Part shown: positions 59,728-64,000 of the stretch, piece by piece | How positions within the stretch are numbered: the stretch's first letter is position 1 | Layout of the letters: each line of letters starts with the position of its first letter | NCBI GenBank assembly: GCA_963645945.1 | Contig: CAVIUA010000040.1 | Span: 50,672-114,671 of the forward strand | Length of the DNA: 64,000 bases | Reading direction: 5' to 3' | From: CAG-877 sp963645945 | GTDB taxonomy: Bacteria > Bacillota_I > Bacilli_A > RF39 > UBA660 | The notes under the pieces: model-generated | What the model was told of the DNA's origin: nothing | What the model saw: only the letters and a program-made list of their open reading frames with translations | The model's database searches: none | Program-made: the position numbers and the translations under genes

Positions 59728-60229
59728 TTTCTTCGCAGGTATATCCTTGATTTTCATAAAATTCTTTTTGTTTTTCTTTTTCATTGAAGTATTTTAACAA
59801 TGTATCATTGGCTGTATTTACTTGAACAGCTGCTTTAATAATATTTACTGTTGTAATATTTTTTTCACTTTTTACGTCTATTCCATTGATTGAGGAGAAA
59901 AATTGTATTTCTTCTTCCGGTGTTTTTAGTGAAGATTTTTCATTACTAACAGTTTCTTCTATAGCATCTAGTTTTTCATACTTAATTGTATTTTGTTCTA
60001 TGGAATCTTCTTTATATCTTGATCTACTTGTTATTTTATAAAGGTTTATAGTATCTAGTTTTTCACATGATAATACAGAAAGATTACTGAATGATACTGT
60101 ATGACTATTATCATTTGATAAGTTTACATCTTTGATGGTTGCTCGTAAAATTGGTGGAACAGCAATGAATGATATCAATGTTATAATTATTAAAACTAGC
60201 AATATATTTATTGGATTTATTTTTTTCAT
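59717..60229 (-). CDS. Membrane-anchored extracytoplasmic protein, unknown
   Basis: A 170-residue protein with an N-terminal transmembrane helix (about 7-27) and an outer, mostly beta/helical domain ending in GYTCEEIKN. Two Cys (SCEKLD, YTCEE) could pair. Its 3' end overlaps the end of the gerC-type gene by 11 bases. No known family is recognised. An ATG with an AAGGATTAAT site supports the start. Confidence 0.6.
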   Translation of the reverse strand: MKKINPINILLVLIIITLISFIAVPPILRATIKDVNLSNDNSHTVSFSNLSVLSCEKLDTINLYKITSRSRYKEDSIEQNTIKYEKLDAIEETVSNEKSSLKTPEEEIQFFSSINGIDVKSEKNITTVNIIKAAVQVNTANDTLLKYFNEKEKQKEFYENQGYTCEEIKN

Positions 60230-60299
60230 TTGATTAATCCTTTCTATTCTTCAATGTTAATAGTAACATATTGAGTATTCTTTTTCAATGTGTTTTTTA

Positions 60300-60518
60300 T
60301 TAGAGATTTTTCAACCTATTTAATTTTTCTTGAAGAAGGTTTCTTCTATTTTCTTCTTCTTGATTATTTACTTCATAAGAGGAATCGTACTTAATAATAA
60401 TTGCTCCTTCATGAACTTTACCTTTTATTTCATTTTTTTTTAGATTTATTTTTTCTCCTGTAGTTAGTTCTTCGCAAATTACTAAGTCATCTTCAATCTT
60501 GTCTACTGCATATTTCAT
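60300..60518 (-). CDS. DUF3006 small protein
   Basis: A 72-residue soluble protein (ATG at 60518, TAGGTGAT site) whose MKYAVDKIEDDLVICEELTTGEKINL and the EGAIIIKYDSSYEV part match DUF3006. It starts 9 bases after the stop of a ComEC-type metallo-beta-lactamase gene; DUF3006 is frequently encoded next to such proteins. A beta-barrel protein partner role is possible. Confidence 0.8.
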   Translation of the reverse strand: MKYAVDKIEDDLVICEELTTGEKINLKKNEIKGKVHEGAIIIKYDSSYEVNNQEEENRRNLLQEKLNRLKNL

Positions 60519-60527
60519 ATTAATCAC

Positions 60528-61442
60528 CTACCCGTTGGTATTTGTTTTTATAGTTTTAAAAGTTAAAATACTTCCATTTGATTCAGCAACAATCGAACCG
60601 GACTCATCGGTTCTATATATTTTTATATTTTTGTTTTCTAGACGTTTAATTATTTCATCGTGTGGATGTTTATATGTATTATTTTCGCCAACTGAAATAA
60701 TGGCGTAAGTTGGATTTACTTTGTCTAAAAAGGCTTTTGAAGTTGAATACCTTGAACCATGATGTCCTACTTTTAATACATCACTTTTAATGTTTTTATC
60801 GAGAAGTTTTTTTTCTACTTTTGTTGAGGCATCTCCTGTAAACAAAAATGTATTGGTTCCATGTTTTAGACGTAGTACAATTGAAGAGTCATTTAAATCT
60901 TTCGAGTTGTTATCAATATATAGAGTCTCAATTGTTGTGTCGGCAAATGTAAAACTTTTATCTATTTCAGGGCTATTAAAAGCAACTTGTTTTTCTTCTA
61001 AAGCATCTAATACATCTTCAAATGTCTTTGTTGTTGTTAGTACTTCTGGCATATAAAATGTACCTATTGAAAAGTTTTTTATTATGTCATCCATACCACC
61101 GATATGATCTTCATGAGCATGGGTTCCAATTACATATTCGAATTTTTCTATTCCTAAACTCTTAAAGTAATTTACTAAATATGGTCCATCTTCATTATTA
61201 CCGGCATCTATTAACATATATTTATTATTTTCTTCTATTAATATTGAGTCTGCTTGGCCTACATCTAAAAATGTTACTTTTAGATTATCACTTATTTCAT
61301 TAATTACTTCAGTTTGTCTTTCTTTAGTTGATAAATTTTCTTTTTTATCATTATCAGTACTTGATGAAATATATACTCCATAAAAATAAATTATTAATAA
61401 TAATATTAATGATATAATTTTCTTTTTTGTTTTCTTCTTCAT
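60528..61442 (-). CDS. ComEC/Rec2-type metallo-beta-lactamase fold protein
   Basis: A 304-residue protein with an N-terminal transmembrane helix (about 7-25) and an outer MBL domain: VTFLDVGQADSILIE, YMLIDAGNNEDG, IGTHAHEDHIGGMDDI, LKHGTNTFLFTGDAS and LKVGHHGSRYSTSKAFL. This resembles the C-terminal MBL domain of the DNA-uptake protein ComEC, but there is no channel domain, so it is a stand-alone enzyme, perhaps a secreted nuclease or phosphodiesterase. DUF3006 follows. Confidence 0.85.
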   Translation of the reverse strand: MKKKTKKKIISLILLLIIYFYGVYISSSTDNDKKENLSTKERQTEVINEISDNLKVTFLDVGQADSILIEENNKYMLIDAGNNEDGPYLVNYFKSLGIEKFEYVIGTHAHEDHIGGMDDIIKNFSIGTFYMPEVLTTTKTFEDVLDALEEKQVAFNSPEIDKSFTFADTTIETLYIDNNSKDLNDSSIVLRLKHGTNTFLFTGDASTKVEKKLLDKNIKSDVLKVGHHGSRYSTSKAFLDKVNPTYAIISVGENNTYKHPHDEIIKRLENKNIKIYRTDESGSIVAESNGSILTFKTIKTNTNG

Positions 61443-61485
61443 ATGATTCTCCTATATTTTTATTATATCATGTTTAATTTAAAAT

Positions 61486-61516
61486 AGAAAAAGAATTATC
61501 AATAAGATAATTCTTT
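61486..61516 (-). terminator. Terminator after the mTERF-like gene
   Basis: AAAGAATTATC (61490-61500) pairs with GATAATTCTTT (61505-61515); on the minus strand T-rich sequence follows, and the stop codon overlaps the stem. Confidence 0.8.
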
Positions 61517-63047
61517 ATTTTTGACCTGATGATTTATTATCTTTATAGTTACTATATTTATAATCTTTTAGCAACTGTTCTTTTGTTACTTTATACTTAC
61601 TTTCGAATCTTTTAGCGTGTGTAAATACTTGGTTATATGCATCTTTCTCATCAAGTAATCCTTTTTCTTTAAGAAAACAGTGTCTAGCATATACTAATTC
61701 TGGACTGACCATTAGTATATGAGGTTTTTTAATTATTAGCCAAGATAGTTTTAAATCACTTAGAAGTTGAAATTTTTCGGCTATACCTTTTTCACTATAT
61801 CCGATAACGGTTGGTAAAGTTCTAATAATTGTATGGACATCCTCATCATTATATCCTGAATCTCTAAGCTTATTCATTCTTCCTTTTATATTTTCAGTCT
61901 TTAACCCTAACATTGTCGGAAATAACTTTATCATTGAAATTATTTCATCATCCGAATATCCTGATTCTTTAAAGACTTTTATTTTTTCATCAATAGTTGA
62001 TTTTTTCATAGTATATAGTGTTGGTGAAGAAGTTGTAATTTTTATTACTTCTTCTCTTGTTAGACCGAGTGACTCTAATTCTTTTATTTTTGTTCTTAAG
62101 TTTTCAGGACTATAAGTATATATCATTGGTACTGTTTTTGTTATTTTATGAATAGCTTCCTTACTATATCCTAATTCACTCAAAAGATTATAGGTAGATT
62201 TTGATTTATCAGAAGTTATAGTTAACATTGTAGGACTTCTTTTAATCATTACTATTAATTCCTCAGGAGTATATCCTAAATCTATATATTCATTAAAACG
62301 TGATTTGATTCCTTCAAAATTTATACTAAATAAAGCTTGAGCTTTACTAATTATTGCGACGACGTTTTGTCTTGTGAAGCCAAGAGTTTCAATACTACTG
62401 ATTTTCTCATTTAGAGTTTCTATTTTGAAACCAAAGATTGATGGTAATAAAACTAACATTTTATGTACTCTATCAGGACTTATTCCTAGTTCTTCTAGAT
62501 AAGATATTTTTTGTTTCATATTATCTTTTGAAAGACCATAAATTGCTGGGGCGGTTTTGGAAATTTTCTTAATTTCTTCTACAGAAAATCCATATTCTCT
62601 TAAAAATTTTTCTTTATCTAGAAAATTTTCTTTACTAAGACCATATAAAACTGGCTCACTGTTAAGCATTTTTAATAATTCTTCTTTAGTATATCCTTTA
62701 GATAGATAAAAGTTAAATCTTTCTTTCAATTTATCTTTTCCTAGCGTAAAAGTCCTTGGAGTTCTTTTTAATATATTAATAGCTTCTTCTTCTGTATGTC
62801 CTAATTCGATTAAGCAATTGTATTTTTCAAGAAGCTTACCTGCTGAAACACATAGTAAACTTGGAGTATCAACTGTTATTTTTATTATTTCTTCTGGTGA
62901 TAAACCTAAACCATTAAATACTGCCCAGGTAGCTTGCGTTGTTAACATTGATGTTTCTTCCAATGTATCTTTGATTAATAATGATGATGTTATTTTTTCT
63001 ATTTGTTCTTCGCTATATCCTAATTTTGCAAGGTATTCTTTGTACAT
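61515..63047 (-). CDS. mTERF-like helical-repeat protein
   Basis: A 510-residue cytosolic protein built of tandem repeats. After a 38-residue first unit (9-46) come eleven repeats of exactly 35 residues (47-81, 82-116, 117-151, 152-186, 187-221, 222-256, 257-291, 292-326, 327-361, 362-396, 397-431) and one shorter last unit. Each repeat is LG(Y/F/L)(S/T)xEEIxKI, then xxxPxhhxh, then a helix ending in hExL. The motif, with Pro near position 16, is that of mTERF repeats, which bind nucleic acid in mitochondria and chloroplasts. The tail is basic (SKYKVTKEQLLKDYKYSNYK). It stands alone with a terminator. Confidence 0.8.
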   Translation of the reverse strand: MYKEYLAKLGYSEEQIEKITSSLLIKDTLEETSMLTTQATWAVFNGLGLSPEEIIKITVDTPSLLCVSAGKLLEKYNCLIELGHTEEEAINILKRTPRTFTLGKDKLKERFNFYLSKGYTKEELLKMLNSEPVLYGLSKENFLDKEKFLREYGFSVEEIKKISKTAPAIYGLSKDNMKQKISYLEELGISPDRVHKMLVLLPSIFGFKIETLNEKISSIETLGFTRQNVVAIISKAQALFSINFEGIKSRFNEYIDLGYTPEELIVMIKRSPTMLTITSDKSKSTYNLLSELGYSKEAIHKITKTVPMIYTYSPENLRTKIKELESLGLTREEVIKITTSSPTLYTMKKSTIDEKIKVFKESGYSDDEIISMIKLFPTMLGLKTENIKGRMNKLRDSGYNDEDVHTIIRTLPTVIGYSEKGIAEKFQLLSDLKLSWLIIKKPHILMVSPELVYARHCFLKEKGLLDEKDAYNQVFTHAKRFESKYKVTKEQLLKDYKYSNYKDNKSSGQK

Positions 63048-63120
63048 ATTACTTCCTCTTTCTCATTTGCACTATTAGTATACACTATTTTTTTAATATT
63101 AAATAGTCTTATGTAGTGTT

Positions 63121-63609
63121 TTATAATTTTATTATATTAACCGTTACGTTATTATTATTTAATATATTTATTAAATCAGTCGTCTTAAGCCAAATGGTTG
63201 CAGTATTATCGTTTGGATGAATACCTATTATGTTGTTTGGCATTAGCAATTCTTCATCAATATATACTTTTGTTTTATGTTCCTTATCGTTTAAAGTTCC
63301 TAATGGAGTAACCGAACCTTTTGTTAAGTTTAAAATTGATTTTAGTTCTTCTTCGCTGGCAAAACTTAAAGGTCTGGCATTATTATTTTTTCGAAACTTT
63401 TTTAAATCTACTTTTTTAGAACCTTTTACGGTTATTAAAAAATAATTTTCTTTTTTATCATCACAAAGAAATAAATTTTTAGCATCTCCTTCTTTATATG
63501 GGATACTTATTTTTTCTATGTCCTTCATATTGTATACAGCTTGATGTTCAGTTATCTCATAATAGATTTTTTTTCTTTTTAAATATTCATATATTTCGTT
63601 TTTATTCAT
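63121..63609 (-). CDS. proX: Prolyl-tRNA editing protein (ProX/YbaK type)
   Basis: A 162-residue free-standing YbaK/ProX-family deacylase that removes wrongly attached Ala or Cys from tRNA-Pro. Visible family motifs are YEITEHQAVYNMKDIE, GDAKNLFLCDDKKENYFLIT, the Lys-rich VDLKKFRK, SFASEEELKSILNLTKGSVTPLGTL, and VYIDEELLMPNNIIGIHPNDNTATIWL. GAGGTAAG precedes the ATG. It is downstream of the tRNA-Ile-Leu operon. Confidence 0.9.
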   Translation of the reverse strand: MNKNEIYEYLKRKKIYYEITEHQAVYNMKDIEKISIPYKEGDAKNLFLCDDKKENYFLITVKGSKKVDLKKFRKNNNARPLSFASEEELKSILNLTKGSVTPLGTLNDKEHKTKVYIDEELLMPNNIIGIHPNDNTATIWLKTTDLINILNNNNVTVNIIKL

Positions 63610-63696
63610 TTTGCTTACCTCTATTTATATTTTTTGCGGTTATTATTGTGTAACTACTAGATTTTATATTTATTAAAATGATGCTAATTATAAAAG

Positions 63697-63725
63697 AAAA
63701 AGTAATCATTTTTTGATTACTTTTA
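63697..63725 (-). terminator. Terminator of the tRNA operon
   Basis: AAAGTAATCA (63699-63708) pairs with TGATTACTTT (63714-63723) around a T-rich loop; on the minus strand TTTTTCTTTT follows. Confidence 0.8.
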
Positions 63726-63735
63726 ATTATCAACT

Positions 63736-63820
63736 TGGTGCGGGTAACAGGAGTTGAACCTGCAAGCCTTGCGGCACTAGATCCTAAGTCTAGCGCGTCT
63801 GCCAATTCCGCCATACCCGC
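63736..63820 (-). tRNA. tRNA-Leu (anticodon TAG)
   Basis: A class II tRNA on the minus strand: acceptor GCGGGTA with TACCCGC, discriminator A, encoded CCA. Anticodon stem-loop CTAGA-CTTAGGA-TCTAG has TAG at 63784-63786. A long variable arm (TGCCGCAAGGCTTGC) and T arm GCAGGTTCAACTCCTGT follow. A typical tRNA-Leu. Confidence 0.96.
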
Positions 63821-63829
63821 AACATAATA

Positions 63830-63906
63830 TGGTGGACCCTACAGGACTCGAACCTGTGACCGCCCGGTTATGAGCCGGATGCTCTAACCAACTGAGCTAA
63901 GGGTCC
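63830..63906 (-). tRNA. tRNA-Ile2 (anticodon CAT, lysidine-modified)
   Basis: A 77-base tRNA on the minus strand: GGACCCT acceptor, D arm AGCTCAGTTGGTTAGAGC, anticodon loop CTCATAA with CAT at 63870-63872, T arm CAGGTTCGAGTCCTG, encoded CCA. The body is much nearer to the bacterial Ile2 (CAU) tRNA than to elongator or initiator Met, so C34 should be changed to lysidine by TilS to read ATA codons. This suits the AT-rich genome. It is 9 bases from tRNA-Leu. Confidence 0.88.
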
Positions 63907-63917
63907 ATTGCTATTTA

Positions 63918-63946
63918 ATGATAACATATATTTTATGTTGTTGCAA
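63918..63946 (-). promoter_or_regulatory. Promoter of the tRNA-Ile2/tRNA-Leu operon
   Basis: On the minus strand TTGCAA (63941-63946) and TATCAT (63918-63923) are separated by 17 bases, directly before the tRNA-Ile2 5' end. Confidence 0.7.
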
Positions 63947-63970
63947 GAGAAAAGATAATTTTTTTTCAAT

Positions 63971-63999
63971 TTAAAAGTGCTACAATAAATGGGCACTTA
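63971..63999 (-). terminator. Terminator of a gene beyond the right edge
   Basis: AAGTGC (63973-63978 region) and GCACTT (63993-63998) form a short stem; on the minus strand it is followed by TTTTAAATTG and more T-rich sequence, so it probably ends a minus-strand transcript entering from the right. Confidence 0.5.
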
Positions 64000-64000
64000 A

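Noticed and set aside
63602..63814. Minus-strand open frame of 70 codons with MAELADALDLGSS at its start
   Set aside because: It lies over the tRNA-Leu gene and its terminator; this protein start is the well-known translation of a tRNA-Leu sequence, not a gene.
63830..63906. Elongator tRNA-Met
   Set aside because: The anticodon is CAT, but the D-arm and acceptor (GGACCCT...TTAGCTCAGTTGGTTAGAGC) fit the Ile2 tRNA of bacteria better.

Overview
The window is very AT-rich, densely coded, uses the standard code, and carries typical Bacillota signals: strong AGGAGG-type ribosome binding sites, Rho-independent terminators with long T runs, and a T-box riboswitch. Sporulation genes (spoIIGA-sigE, spoIIM, a GerA-type germinant receptor subunit) and cell-wall synthesis (murC) point to a spore-forming, walled, low-GC member of the Bacilli, probably an uncultured gut lineage near the Erysipelotrichia/RF39-type Mollicutes relatives. 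The lineage is inference from composition and gene content; no rRNA gene is present to settle it.

0-14 kb: end of an unknown gene, a small membrane protein, spoIIGA-sigE, thymidine kinase, an IMPACT-family protein, an AI-2E family permease, then an alanine-type T-box leader followed by two P-loop kinases, alaS and holA. DUF3137 and LemA membrane proteins, an unknown 525-residue protein and rarA follow. 14-24 kb: XerD-like recombinase, deoB, two tandem cytosolic transglutaminase-like paralogs, an AT-rich gap with possible gene relics, an XRE-like regulator with an operator-like palindrome, mnmA, spoIIM, a possible small RNA and a few small or hypothetical genes. 24-40 kb: a MarR-heterodimeric ABC exporter operon, tRNA-Glu, a possible ADP-ribosyltransferase-like protein, murC, a kinase-like protein, queH, a ZIP transporter, and a TetR-controlled MMPL/RND exporter with a heptad-repeat partner.

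40-54 kb: a minus-strand block with Nudix, two fused ABC-FtsX exporters, cmk, a uracil-DNA-glycosylase-like protein, a B3/B4 editing-domain protein, an overlapping accessory operon (alpha/beta hydrolase, transglutaminase-like, GNAT, Nudix), a DUF1113 membrane protein, an Asn-rich anchored protein and a YolD/Y-family polymerase pair. 54.3-56.7 kb is a decaying accessory island: fragments of a RhuM gene around a broken KilA-N gene, then a CYTH-like gene and a frameshifted methyltransferase, each followed right after its stop codon by degenerate tandem copies of a 31-bp repeat.

56.6-64 kb: an rRNA/tRNA uracil methyltransferase, gerA plus a shortened gerC, a ComEC-type metallo-beta-lactamase with DUF3006, a striking 510-residue protein made almost entirely of 35-residue mTERF-like repeats, a ProX-type editing protein and a tRNA-Ile2/tRNA-Leu operon. 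The features most worth follow-up are the mTERF-like protein, the repeat-punctuated island, the T-box/kinase/alaS operon and the tandem transglutaminase-like genes.
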